NCBI GenBank assembly: GCA_009837445.1
Contig: VXTM01000026.1
Coordinates: forward strand, 1-64,000
Direction: 5' to 3'
DNA from: Acidimicrobiaceae bacterium
Lineage (GTDB): Bacteria; Actinomycetota; Acidimicrobiia; Acidimicrobiales; Aldehydirespiratoraceae
Length of the DNA: 64,000 bases
The position numbers and the translations under genes were made by a program. This document shows, piece by piece, positions 32,086 through 40,870 of the stretch (position 1 is the stretch's first letter; each line of letters begins with the position of its first letter). The notes beneath the pieces were generated by a model, which was not told the origin of the DNA, did not search any database, and was given only the letters and a program-made list of their open reading frames with translations.

Positions 32086-34155
32086 ATGATGCGTGTCGGC
32101 GGATGGGGCCAGCCCTTCACTGACTACTTCAGCCGGGAGCTTTCCTGGCTTGCCTTCAACGGCCGGGTCCTCAGCCTCGCGGGCGACCCGGACGTCCCGC
32201 TGCTGGAGCGGGCCCGCTACCTGAGCATCTTCTCCACCAACCTCGACGAGTTCTTCCAGGTGCGGGTGTCGGGACTCGCCGACCGGGTGGCGGCCGAGCT
32301 CACCGAGCGCACCCTCGACGGGCACACCCCGGCCGAGCAGCTCCGCAAGGTCCGCCAGGTCAGCTCGGAGCTGTGCTGCGAGCAGCAGCGCCTGTTCCTC
32401 GAGGAGGTCCAGCCCCAACTGGCCGGCGAGGGCATCCATCTGCTCTCGGCCGACGACCTCGACGAAGACGAGCGGGATCGTCTCCGAACGCACTTCTCGG
32501 ACCGTGTCTTCCCGGTGCTCACCCCGCTGGCCGTCGACCCGGGCCACCCCTTCCCGTTCGTGTCGGACCTGTCGCTGAACCTGGCCGTGCTCATGCGCGA
32601 CCCGGTCAACTCCGAGCGTCGCTTCGCCCGGGTCAAGGTTCCCGACACCCTCGACCGGTGGGTGCCCACCGGCGAGGGCACGAACCGGTTCGTGGCCCTC
32701 GAGGACGTCATCGCGGCCCATCTCGACACGCTCTTCCCGGGCATGGAACTGCTGGAGCACCACATGTTCCGGGTCACCCGCAACGCCGACCTCACCCTCA
32801 ACGACGAGGACGCCGAGGACCTGCTGATTGCGGTGCAGCTGGAGCTGCGCCGCCGCCGCTTCCAGTGGGCGGTCCGCCTGGAGGTGGCCGACTCAATGTC
32901 GGAGGAGGTGCTCAATCTGCTGCTGCGTGAGCTCGACCTGCCCGCCGACGCCGTCGACCGCACCCGGGGTCCCGTCGATCTGAGCGGGCTGAACGAGATC
33001 GCCGACCTGCCCCGGCCCGAGCTCAAGTGGCCGCACTGGCGGGGCATCACCGAGCCGGAGCTGTCGTCCGACGGCGGCCGGACCGACTTCTTCAAGGTGC
33101 TGCGCTCGGGCGATGTGCTCGTGCACCACCCGTACTCGTCGTTCAGCCGCTCGGTGGGCGCACTGATAAGGCAGGCCGCCTCCGACCCCGCGGTGCTGGC
33201 CATCAAGCTCACCCTGTACCGCACGTCGGGCGACAGCCCGATCATCGACGCCCTGGTGGAGGCGGCCGACAGCGGCAAGCAGGTGGCCGTGCTGGTGGAG
33301 TTGAAGGCCCGCTTCGACGAGGCTCGCAACATCAGCTGGGCGAGACGGCTGGAGCAGGCGGGGGCCCACGTGGCCTACGGGCTCGTCGGCCTCAAGATCC
33401 ACGCCAAGATCGCCATGATCGTGCGCGAGGAGTCCGACGGCATCCGCCGGTACTGCCACATCGGCACCGGCAACTACAACCACCGGACCGCCCGGCTCTA
33501 CGACGACTTCGGCCTGCTCACTGCCGATCCGGAGGTGGGCGCGGACGTCGCCGGCCTCTTCAACCGGCTCACCGGCTACGGCCACAGCGTCGACCACAAG
33601 CGGCTGATAACCGCGCCCGAGCAGCTCCGGGCCCGCCTCACCGAGCTGATCGAGCAGGAGGCGCACACGCCGGGCGGGGGTCGGATCATCTTCAAGCTGA
33701 ACTCGCTGGCCGACGGGCCGATGATCGACCACCTGTACAAGGCGTCGCAGGCCGGCGTGGAGATCGACCTGATCGTGCGGGGCCTCTGCGGCCTGCGGCC
33801 GGGCGTGGCGGGCCTGTCGGAGAGGATCCGGGTCCGCTCGATAGTGGGCCGGTTCCTGGAGCACTCCCGCATCTACCACTTCGCCAACGGCGACGGTCCG
33901 GGCCGGCCCGCCACCTACATCGGCTCCGCCGACCTGCTCACCCGCAACCTCGATCGGCGGGTGGAGGCGCTCGTACGGGTCGATGATCCGAGGCTGGCCG
34001 CCCGGGTGATGGAGGTGGCCGACGTGTGCCTGACCGACGAGCGCCTGGCCTGGACCCTCGGCGCCGACGGCGTGTGGACCCGCTGCGGCGGGGCTGACGA
34101 CGACCCCCACGTGCGGCTCCAGCAGTTGGCCCTGAACCGAACCCAATCAACGTGA
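32086..34155 (+). CDS. ppk: polyphosphate kinase 1
   Basis: A 689-aa Ppk1, full family length. It opens with the conserved DYFSRELSWLAFNGRVL and STNLDEFFQVRVSGL. The phosphorylated histidine is H458 in YCHIGTGNYN, and the second phospholipase-D-like segment lies at KIHAKIAMIVRE. The enzyme makes polyphosphate from ATP reversibly. Two adjacent Met codons are possible starts. The downstream MFS-type gene begins 19 bases after its stop. Confidence 0.96.
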   Translation: MMRVGGWGQPFTDYFSRELSWLAFNGRVLSLAGDPDVPLLERARYLSIFSTNLDEFFQVRVSGLADRVAAELTERTLDGHTPAEQLRKVRQVSSELCCEQQRLFLEEVQPQLAGEGIHLLSADDLDEDERDRLRTHFSDRVFPVLTPLAVDPGHPFPFVSDLSLNLAVLMRDPVNSERRFARVKVPDTLDRWVPTGEGTNRFVALEDVIAAHLDTLFPGMELLEHHMFRVTRNADLTLNDEDAEDLLIAVQLELRRRRFQWAVRLEVADSMSEEVLNLLLRELDLPADAVDRTRGPVDLSGLNEIADLPRPELKWPHWRGITEPELSSDGGRTDFFKVLRSGDVLVHHPYSSFSRSVGALIRQAASDPAVLAIKLTLYRTSGDSPIIDALVEAADSGKQVAVLVELKARFDEARNISWARRLEQAGAHVAYGLVGLKIHAKIAMIVREESDGIRRYCHIGTGNYNHRTARLYDDFGLLTADPEVGADVAGLFNRLTGYGHSVDHKRLITAPEQLRARLTELIEQEAHTPGGGRIIFKLNSLADGPMIDHLYKASQAGVEIDLIVRGLCGLRPGVAGLSERIRVRSIVGRFLEHSRIYHFANGDGPGRPATYIGSADLLTRNLDRRVEALVRVDDPRLAARVMEVADVCLTDERLAWTLGADGVWTRCGGADDDPHVRLQQLALNRTQST

Positions 34156-34174
34156 CGCCTCCTACCATGAGCGG

Positions 34175-35491
34175 GTGGCCCACGACGGGGTGAATGACAG
34201 CGGGCAGCCGCCACGTCCGGTGCCCTCCTACAGTCCGTTCCAGCGACTGGCCCGGGTCCATGCCGCGGCCACCACCACCGACGCGGTCATAGCGGTTGCG
34301 CTGGCCGGCTCGATCTTCTTCTCCATCAGCCCGGACGCGGCCCGCGACCGGATCGCCCTGTACCTCGCCCTCACGATGGCGCCGTTCGCGCTGGTCACCC
34401 CGCTGATAGGCCCGTTCATCGATCGGATGCCCGGCGGGCGGCGGGCCATGATCCTGGTCACCAACGTGGGCCGCCTGGTGGTGGCCCTGCTCATGATCCG
34501 CCACATCGACACCCTGTGGCTGTTCCCGGAGGCGTTCGCGCTGCTGGTGCTGCAGAAGAGCTACGCGGTGGCCAAGAGCGCGGTGGTGCCCCGCTACGTG
34601 CCCTCGGAGTCGAGCCTGGTGCAGGCCAACAGCCGCCTGGCCCTCATCAGCGCGGTGATGAGCCTCCTCGGGGCGGGCGTGGGAGCCGCCCTGGTCTTCC
34701 TGGGAAGTCCGGCCGTCGCCGCGGGCGTGGCCACCGCGGGCTACGGGGTCGCCACCGCCATCACCCTCCAACTACCGCGCATCCCGGTGGCGCAGAACAG
34801 GGCCAGTTCGACGGAGCGCTCAGCGCTGCGGGCGTCGACCATCCTGCTGTCGGCATCGGCGATGGCGGTGATGCGGGGCGCGGTGGGCTTCGTCACGTTC
34901 CTGCTCGCCTTCGAGCTGCGCGGCGGCGAGGAGGGCCTGAACGTGAGCGAGCAGGGGGCCGCGCTCGGAGGGGCGGTCGCCTCGGAGCGGGGCATCGACA
35001 TAGTGGGCGATCCGGGCGCTCCGGCCTGGCACTACGCGGTGGTGGTGGCGGTGGCCGGACTGCTGGCCTTCACCGGGGTGCAGGTCGCCCCGATCCTGCG
35101 GCGCAGCGTGGTGGAGGAGTTGATGCTGCTCGGGTCGCTGGGTGTGGGCCTGGCCGCGGCCGTCCTCGGGTTGATGACAGGCGGGCTGATGGGGATGGCG
35201 CTGCTGGCGGGCGGGGTGGCCCTGGCCGCGGCGGTGGCCCGGCTCGCCTTCGACTCGCTGGTGCAGCGCGACGCCCCCGACGCCAACCACGGACGGTCGT
35301 TCGCCCGGTTCGAGGCCCGCTTCCAGATCGCCTGGGTGGTCGGGGCGTTCTTCCCGGTGGTCCTGCCGATACCGGTGCGACTGGGCTCGGGGTTCGTGGC
35401 GCTGCTGGCCGCGTTCGCGCTGATCTCGTTCATCGTCGGACGCCGCCGCATCGCGGTGCGCGACAATCCACGCCGCCGGGACGGCCCTTAA
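34175..35491 (+). CDS. MFS-type membrane transporter
   Basis: A 438-aa polytopic protein with about 11-12 hydrophobic segments. The loop DRMPGGRRAMI between segments two and three matches the major facilitator motif D-R-x-G-R-R. A longer loop near residues 245-285 separates the two halves. The substrate cannot be told. A GTG start is used; an ATG eight bases earlier is out of frame. It follows ppk closely, and in other actinobacteria similar MFS genes occur near ppk and MutT-type genes. Confidence 0.75.
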   Translation: MAHDGVNDSGQPPRPVPSYSPFQRLARVHAAATTTDAVIAVALAGSIFFSISPDAARDRIALYLALTMAPFALVTPLIGPFIDRMPGGRRAMILVTNVGRLVVALLMIRHIDTLWLFPEAFALLVLQKSYAVAKSAVVPRYVPSESSLVQANSRLALISAVMSLLGAGVGAALVFLGSPAVAAGVATAGYGVATAITLQLPRIPVAQNRASSTERSALRASTILLSASAMAVMRGAVGFVTFLLAFELRGGEEGLNVSEQGAALGGAVASERGIDIVGDPGAPAWHYAVVVAVAGLLAFTGVQVAPILRRSVVEELMLLGSLGVGLAAAVLGLMTGGLMGMALLAGGVALAAAVARLAFDSLVQRDAPDANHGRSFARFEARFQIAWVVGAFFPVVLPIPVRLGSGFVALLAAFALISFIVGRRRIAVRDNPRRRDGP

Positions 35492-35536
35492 TCTCCGAGC
35501 TTCTAGTCTCCGAGCTTCGGAGCGGGTAGGCGGCTC

Positions 35537-36823
35537 TCAGCGGGGCAGGTCGATCCGGGCCAGCCACAGCCCGGCCGCGTCGACCTCGGCCGGGGTGGGC
35601 AGGTTGGCCGGATCGGTGAACAGCCGCTGCAGCCCCTCGGGTCCGGCCCGCTCCACCACCCCGGCCGCGAAGGCGGCGCCCCGCTCGTACTGGTCCTGGT
35701 CGAGTTCCAGCCCGAGCAGCCGCTCGACGAAGCGGTCGGACTCGCTGGCCTCCACCCGGTGACGCCGCAGCGCCTCGGCGAGCCGGTCGTAGGAGCCGAT
35801 CAGCTGGGTCCCGATGCGGTCCATGGTGTGGTCGACGTATCCGGTGATCGCCGCGATCAGCGCTGTCATCTGGGGCAGCAGCGCCTCCTGGTCCTGGGAG
35901 CGCACCGCTCCCAGGAGGGCGTCGGGGCTGCCCATCGCCTGCTGGAGCTCGGCCAGGGCCTCGGGCCCGCCCGAGAGGGGGTCGAAGCCGTCCAGCAGCT
36001 CCTCCAGACGGTGGGGATTGGTCTCGAAGGCGGACGCGTGGCGCAGCAGCAGGTCGCTCACCGTGCCCCGCACATGCTCGACGCCGAAGACCGCGTGGTA
36101 GACGGCCTCGTGCAGGCACACCCACAGGCGGAGGTCGTCGGCGTCGAGGGACCACTGCCGGCCGAAGTCCTCCACGTTGGGCAACGCGATCAGCATCGGC
36201 TTGCCCGGTGGCCGCGGTACGGGCAGCACGTAGCCCCCGAGTGCGTGCTGGGCCAGGCGACCTACCATCGCGCCGGTGGTCAGCGACAGCATGGCCGGTC
36301 CGATCATGCGAGTTATGCCCGCGAACATGGCCGTCATGGGGTCGGCTGCGGTGTCGTCGGGATCGGGGTCGACCCCCGCGGCGATCGACTCGCCCAGGGC
36401 ATTGAACAGCTCGGAGTAGTCGCCGGTGGTGCGGTCGGACCACCCGACCCGGTTGACGACCTCCACCCGCAGCGGAGCGCCCCGCGACGGCTGGAGACCG
36501 GTCGCGTCGGTGACCCTCAGTTCGGCCACCCGCACGAGCTGCTCCAGAGCGATCCGGTCGGTGGGGTCGATGTTGGGTTCCGATGATCCGCCCGAGGCGA
36601 TGGCCCGGGCCACATCGCGGGCGTGGCTGGACCCGGGCGCCGCCCCCTGGAGGGCCCGCATCAGATCGCCGATCACACCCATGCCGCCCAGGCTCCCCAG
36701 CCCGCCAGCCGGGTCGGGTTCGCCGGTGGAGCCCGGTTCTTCCAGGCCGCCCGACTTGAAGAGGTCCTCCAACCCTTCGAACGGGTCGTCGGGGCCGTCT
36801 CCGGTTGGCGGCACGTCGCTCAT
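35537..36823 (-). CDS. zincin-2 (DUF2342) family putative metalloprotease
   Basis: A 428-aa protein of the actinobacterial DUF2342/zincin_2 family, annotated elsewhere as a putative hydrolase or zinc metalloprotease linked to cofactor F420 genes. The N-terminus is Gly/Asp-rich and disordered (SLGGMGVIGDLMRAL). The metal motif reads HEAVYH, with three residues between E and H in place of the HExxH spacing, so catalysis is doubtful. The rest is helical (EFETNPHRLEELLDGFDPLSGGPEALAELQ). It is divergent from the epimerase gene. The same family sits near PDZ-Lon and UPF0182 genes in mycobacteria, as here. Confidence 0.8.
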   Translation of the reverse strand: MSDVPPTGDGPDDPFEGLEDLFKSGGLEEPGSTGEPDPAGGLGSLGGMGVIGDLMRALQGAAPGSSHARDVARAIASGGSSEPNIDPTDRIALEQLVRVAELRVTDATGLQPSRGAPLRVEVVNRVGWSDRTTGDYSELFNALGESIAAGVDPDPDDTAADPMTAMFAGITRMIGPAMLSLTTGAMVGRLAQHALGGYVLPVPRPPGKPMLIALPNVEDFGRQWSLDADDLRLWVCLHEAVYHAVFGVEHVRGTVSDLLLRHASAFETNPHRLEELLDGFDPLSGGPEALAELQQAMGSPDALLGAVRSQDQEALLPQMTALIAAITGYVDHTMDRIGTQLIGSYDRLAEALRRHRVEASESDRFVERLLGLELDQDQYERGAAFAAGVVERAGPEGLQRLFTDPANLPTPAEVDAAGLWLARIDLPR

Positions 36824-36866
36824 GGAGGCATCGTAGGGGGGTGCAGCCTAGAAAGTCAGGCCAACC

Positions 36867-37934
36867 GTGACCCCGCCGGCCCGGGTAGTGGTGACCGGCG
36901 CCCACGGCTCGGTGGGACGGCGTGTAGTCGCCCGGCTGGCCGGCCAGCATCCTTCAGTGGCCGTCGTCGCCATCGACAGGGAGGCTTCCCCGGCCCCCTA
37001 CCCCTCGGTCACCACCAAGCAGGCCGACCTGGCCGACGCCGATCTGGGCGCCCTGTTCTCGGGGGCCGACTCGGTGGTGCACCTGGCATCCACGGTCACG
37101 GCGGGCACGCTGAACCCGGCCGAGGTCGAGCTGGAGGCGGCGTTGCTGCACCGGGTGCTGGACGGTCTGAACTCCTCACGAGTCCCCCACCTGGCGGTCA
37201 TGTCGTCGGCCATGGTCTACGGCGCCTGGAGGGACAACCCGGTACCGATCACCGAGGACGCCGCGGTACGCCCCAACCCCGACTTCGACTGGGCGCTGCA
37301 GCGGCACAGGCTCGAGCGGCTGGCCCAGCAATGGGGGGCGGGTCCGGACCGCTCCGTCACCGTGCTGAGGCCGGCGGCCGTGGTCGCCGAGGACCGCCTG
37401 GGCCAGCTGGCCAACACCTTGCGGGCCGCCCGTTTCGGGGTGGCCGCCGACGGCGATCCGCCGGTCCAGTACCTCCATGCCGACGACCTCGCCGCCGCCG
37501 TTGTCACCTCGGTGAACGCCCGCTACGACGGGATCCTCAACGTTGCCCCCGACGGCTGGATCCCTCCCGACACCCTCGCCGAGCTGGAGGGGCCGCGGCC
37601 GCGCCTGCGAGTGCCGTCGCACTTGGCGCGCCTGTTGAGCGCGTTGCGCTGGCGCTCGGGACTGGCCCCGACACCGCCGGGGGTCGTGCCCTACACCATC
37701 CACCCGTGGGTGGTGGCCAACGACCGCCTGCGGGCCCTCGGCTGGCGGGCGGCCCACACCAACGAGGAGGCATGGGTGGTCTCCCACGAGCCCGGTCGTC
37801 TGGAGTCGCTGCCGGCCCGGCGCCGCCAGGAGCTACTGCTGGCCGCGGCGGCGGTGCTGGTGGCGGGGTCCGTGGCCACGGCCGTCCTGGCCGTGCGGGC
37901 CTGGCGAAGGCGCCGCCGGCCCGGTCGTTCTTAG
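36867..37934 (+). CDS. NAD-dependent epimerase/dehydratase with C-terminal membrane helix
   Basis: A 355-aa extended-SDR protein. The dinucleotide-binding motif is TGAHGSVGRR (10-19), and a HLAST segment and SSAMVYGAW (Tyr of the catalytic triad) follow. The usual YxxxK lysine is not evident; the aligned segment reads DWALQRHRLERL. Residues about 325-350 are one hydrophobic helix followed by an Arg-rich tail, so the protein is probably membrane-anchored. Such C-terminal anchors are uncommon in epimerases. GTG start. Substrate unknown, probably a nucleotide sugar or lipid-linked intermediate. Confidence 0.75.
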   Translation: MTPPARVVVTGAHGSVGRRVVARLAGQHPSVAVVAIDREASPAPYPSVTTKQADLADADLGALFSGADSVVHLASTVTAGTLNPAEVELEAALLHRVLDGLNSSRVPHLAVMSSAMVYGAWRDNPVPITEDAAVRPNPDFDWALQRHRLERLAQQWGAGPDRSVTVLRPAAVVAEDRLGQLANTLRAARFGVAADGDPPVQYLHADDLAAAVVTSVNARYDGILNVAPDGWIPPDTLAELEGPRPRLRVPSHLARLLSALRWRSGLAPTPPGVVPYTIHPWVVANDRLRALGWRAAHTNEEAWVVSHEPGRLESLPARRRQELLLAAAAVLVAGSVATAVLAVRAWRRRRRPGRS

Positions 37935-37960
37935 AATCCGCTTGACTACTATGTTTGTTG

Positions 37961-38476
37961 GTGCTGGCACCCCCCGAAAGCGGCGACACCTGGCTAGGGC
38001 TGTCACCTGATCCGCTCCCCTCGTCGGAGGTGGCGGATTGGGTGGTGCTGCCTGGATGCGGGGCCGTGGTCCAGTTCAGCGGAACGGCCCGCGACCACTC
38101 CGTCGACCGCCCGGGGGTGGACCGGCTGGAGTACGAGGCCTACGACGAGGTGGTCGAGCCCCGCCTGGACGCCATCGTCTCGGAGATGCGCCGGCGGTGG
38201 GATGACCTGGGCCGCATCGCGGTGCTGCACCGGGTGGGCCGTGTGGCGGTGGGCGATCCCGCAGTGGTGGTGGCCGTGTCGGCGCCCCACCGGGACGCGG
38301 CCTTCGAGGCGGCCCGGTTCGCCATCGACACGCTCAAGACCACCGTGCCCATCTGGAAGCGCGAGCGCTGGCAGGGCGGGGAGAGCTGGGGTCTGGAACC
38401 CCAGCACATCGCCGGCGTGCCCTCGGCGAGCACGGCGGCAGGCAGCGAGCCGTCGCGGCGGGAGGCGGCCCGGTGA
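37961..38476 (+). CDS. moaE: molybdopterin synthase catalytic subunit MoaE
   Basis: A 171-aa MoaE. FSGTARDHS (near residue 45), YEAYDEVVEPRLD, HRVGRVAVGDPAVVV and the C-terminal VPIWKRERWQGGESWG are the family motifs, including the catalytic lysine of the K-x-x-VPIWK region. It converts precursor Z to molybdopterin with sulfur from MoaD, which is not nearby. The start is uncertain: GTG 37961 is chosen over TTG codons at 37955 and 37958; no good ribosome-binding site is visible. Its end overlaps a small membrane-protein gene by four bases. Confidence 0.9.
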   Translation: MLAPPESGDTWLGLSPDPLPSSEVADWVVLPGCGAVVQFSGTARDHSVDRPGVDRLEYEAYDEVVEPRLDAIVSEMRRRWDDLGRIAVLHRVGRVAVGDPAVVVAVSAPHRDAAFEAARFAIDTLKTTVPIWKRERWQGGESWGLEPQHIAGVPSASTAAGSEPSRREAAR

Positions 38477-38721
38477 GGGGCTCCGTCCTGCTGGTCCTCG
38501 CCTCGCTCGGCCTGGCCACCGTCGTCTCCACCCTGCTGTGGCTGATCCGCAAGATCACCTGGCGCCGCCCCGCCCCGTTCCTGAAGCAGCTCGAGGCGGT
38601 GTCGCCCACCCCCGGACGACCGGTCGGGCCGGCCAGCGGCATCTCCAGACTCGACCCGCTGGCACCCGACTCCGAGGGCGGCCCGCCCGCTGAGGCGCCG
38701 GTCGCGGAGAGCGAGCGCTGA
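38473..38721 (+). CDS. small single-span membrane protein
   Basis: An 82-aa protein with one N-terminal transmembrane helix (SVLLVLASLGLATVVSTLLWLI), a basic stop-transfer (RKITWRRP) and a Pro/Gly/Glu-rich disordered tail. No family is recognised. The GTG start overlaps moaE by four bases (GTGA). Its stop codon is in frame with mreB, three codons upstream of the residue at which MreB must begin, so the two are separated only by TGA and one GCC codon. Position suggests a role in envelope or cell-shape work, but this is inference. Confidence 0.7.
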   Translation: MRGSVLLVLASLGLATVVSTLLWLIRKITWRRPAPFLKQLEAVSPTPGRPVGPASGISRLDPLAPDSEGGPPAEAPVAESER

Positions 38722-38724
38722 GCC

Positions 38725-39729
38725 CTGCCCCGCGACCTGGCCATCGACCTCGGCACCGCCAATACCCTCGTGTACGCCCGCGGGCAGGGCGTGGTGCTCA
38801 ACGAGCCGTCGGTGGTGGCCCTCAACACCAACACCAACCAGCTGCTGGCGGTGGGCCACAAGGCGCGGCGGATGCTGGGCCGCACCCCCGGGTACATCGT
38901 CGCCCGGCGCCCGCTGCGCAAGGGCGCCATCACCGACTTCGAGATCACCCAGGACATGATCCGGATCCTGCTGCGGCAGGTGGGTGTCAGCCGCATCAAC
39001 CGGGCTCGCATCGTGGTGTGCGTGCCCTCAGCCATCACCCCGGTAGAGCGCCGGGCCGTGATGGAGGCCGCCCGCCGGGCCGGCGCCATCGAGGTGAGGC
39101 TGATCGATCAGCCCCTGGCGGCCGCCATCGGCGCGGGCCTCCCGATCGACGAGCCGGTCGGGTCGATGGTGGTGGACATCGGCGGCGGCACCACCGAGAC
39201 CGCGCTGTTGAGCCTGGGTGGGGTGGTGGCCCTGGAGGCGGTGAGGGTGGGCTCGTTCGACATCGATGACGCCATCCAGGCCCACATGAGGCGGGTGTAC
39301 GGGATGGCCATCGGGGAGCCCACCGCCGAGCACACCAAGATCGTGGTCGGGTCGGCGGCCGCCACCCGCAACGAGACCGCGGCCGAGATCCGGGGCCGGG
39401 AGCTGATGTCGGGTATGCCCAAGACCACGGTGGTCACCCCCGACGAGATCCGCAAGGCCATCGAGGAGCCGGTGAGCGCCATGGTCGACTCGGTGTTGAG
39501 CTGCCTGTCGCAGTCGCCGCCGGAGCTGGCCCAGGACCTGATCGCCAGGGGCGTCCATCTCGTGGGCGGGGGAGGGCTGCTCAGGGGCATGGACATACGC
39601 CTGTCGCGGGAGATGTCGCTGCGGGTCCGCCGGGTCAACGCGCCGCTAGAGACGGTGGTCCGGGGCGCGGGTCGCTGCCTGGAGCACCTCGGCATGGACA
39701 TCTCGATCTTCAGCGACGACTTCGACTAG
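38725..39729 (+). CDS. mreB: rod-shape protein MreB, CTG start likely
   Basis: About 334 aa, a bacterial actin homologue that polymerises under the membrane and guides cell-wall growth. Phosphate-1 loop DLGTANT (about 6-13), phosphate-2 DIGGGTTET and the C-terminal LVGGGGLLRG are intact. The first conserved residues (RDLAIDLGTANT) lie before the first GTG at 38770, and an in-frame TGA stands at 38719-38721, so the only possible start codon that keeps the nucleotide loop is CTG at 38725 (LPRDLAIDLG). CTG starts are rare. Alternatives are stop-codon readthrough from the small upstream gene or a sequence error. Confidence 0.9.
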   Translation: MPRDLAIDLGTANTLVYARGQGVVLNEPSVVALNTNTNQLLAVGHKARRMLGRTPGYIVARRPLRKGAITDFEITQDMIRILLRQVGVSRINRARIVVCVPSAITPVERRAVMEAARRAGAIEVRLIDQPLAAAIGAGLPIDEPVGSMVVDIGGGTTETALLSLGGVVALEAVRVGSFDIDDAIQAHMRRVYGMAIGEPTAEHTKIVVGSAAATRNETAAEIRGRELMSGMPKTTVVTPDEIRKAIEEPVSAMVDSVLSCLSQSPPELAQDLIARGVHLVGGGGLLRGMDIRLSREMSLRVRRVNAPLETVVRGAGRCLEHLGMDISIFSDDFD

Positions 39730-39736
39730 CCGGCCC

Positions 39737-40393
39737 TCATTCCGCGCCGGTGGCCCCGACTTGCGGGCCGAGCAGTTCGGCGGCGGCTGCCCTGACCTGT
39801 TTGTCCCGGTCCTTGCCGGCCCTGGCCAGCGCGGCCTCCACCTCGGGGCCGTCGAAGGGGGCGAGGGCGATCACCGCCCGGCGCCGGATCTCGGGCTTGT
39901 CGTCCAACCCGGCCAGGACCGCTGGCAGCCCGTCGGGATGGGCGATGGCGCCCAGAGCGGCGATGGCCGACTCCCGGCAGAGCGGGTCAGCATGGGATCG
40001 AGCCACCCGGATGAGGGCCGCTACGACGGGCGCAGAGTCCGCCGGACCGGCGGCTGAGACCTTCTCCCCACAGGTCCAGGCCGCGGCCTCCACTACCCGC
40101 TGGTCGGGGTCGTCGAGCCGGGCCGCGGCCGCGTCCACGGGAACGTCGGGGCGGCTGGCGGCCAGCTCCAGCGCGGTGACCCGAACGCCGGGCGCGGGGT
40201 CCTCGAGGGCCGCGGCCAGGAGAGGGGCATCGAGGTCGCCGGACCGCTCCAGGGCTCGCAGTGCGCTCGCCCGGACCGCCGGCTCGTCGTCGTGGAGGTA
40301 GGCACGGGCTTGAGCCCGGTCGCCCCGGTGGCCGGCCACGGCCGCGGCCCGGCGCCGCGTCATGGCATCGGCCCCTTCGGGTGCCGCCGCCAT
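39737..40393 (-). CDS. HEAT-repeat protein (PBS-lyase-type)
   Basis: A 218-aa all-helical repeat protein. Five to six HEAT-like units are visible, for example EPAVRASALRALERS, APGVRVTALELAAS, DPLCRESAIAALGAI, KPEIRRRAVIALAPF and DKQVRAAAAELLG. These repeats form a solenoid for protein binding. No catalytic residues are seen. The ATG at 40393 is chosen since upstream frame residues are Gly/Arg-rich and non-family. It converges with mreB, eight bases away, and follows a small membrane protein gene by 29 bases. Confidence 0.75.
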   Translation of the reverse strand: MAAAPEGADAMTRRRAAAVAGHRGDRAQARAYLHDDEPAVRASALRALERSGDLDAPLLAAALEDPAPGVRVTALELAASRPDVPVDAAAARLDDPDQRVVEAAAWTCGEKVSAAGPADSAPVVAALIRVARSHADPLCRESAIAALGAIAHPDGLPAVLAGLDDKPEIRRRAVIALAPFDGPEVEAALARAGKDRDKQVRAAAAELLGPQVGATGAE

Positions 40394-40422
40394 CTCAGCC
40401 ACCCACGTCTCCCTGGCGCCTG

Positions 40423-40812
40423 CTACGAGATGGCGTTCTCGAGCAGGAATCCGGCCACCACGACCATGATGCCCACGGCCGCCGCCAGCACGAAGCCGAT
40501 GACCACGACCAGCCCGATCAGCGCGGCCAACGCCAGCAGGCGCTGCCACCACTGGGGGTAGGCCTTCGGTCCCACCACCGCCCTCGGCACGGCCCGCCTG
40601 GCCAGGCCCAACACCCGCAGCACGTCGATCAGCCGGACGCGCCCGGTGGGTCGGGCCGCCCACGCCGACCGGAGGCCTGCCCGCGCCAGTTGCAGGATCG
40701 CCCGAGCCGACCGGCGGACCGACTGGCCAGCCGACCGGGCGATCCGCGCCCACCGCTCGCTTCTGGCCGGTGCTGATTGGGGAGCCTGGCCGGTGGTCGG
40801 GGCTGTCGCCAT
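40423..40812 (-). CDS. small membrane protein
   Basis: A 129-aa protein. The N-terminal two-thirds is very basic (RSERWARIARSAGQSVRRSAR) and is followed by one long hydrophobic segment or two close helices (RLLALAALIGLVVVIGFVLAAAVGIMVVVAGFLL) at the C-terminus. No family recognised. It is upstream of the HEAT-repeat gene on the same strand, so a two-gene operon is likely. Function unknown. Confidence 0.65.
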   Translation of the reverse strand: MATAPTTGQAPQSAPARSERWARIARSAGQSVRRSARAILQLARAGLRSAWAARPTGRVRLIDVLRVLGLARRAVPRAVVGPKAYPQWWQRLLALAALIGLVVVIGFVLAAAVGIMVVVAGFLLENAIS

Positions 40813-40870
40813 GGGGATACCTTGGGGGCCGGCGCCGCGCCAGGGCGCCTGAGCGAAGACGACTGGACGG

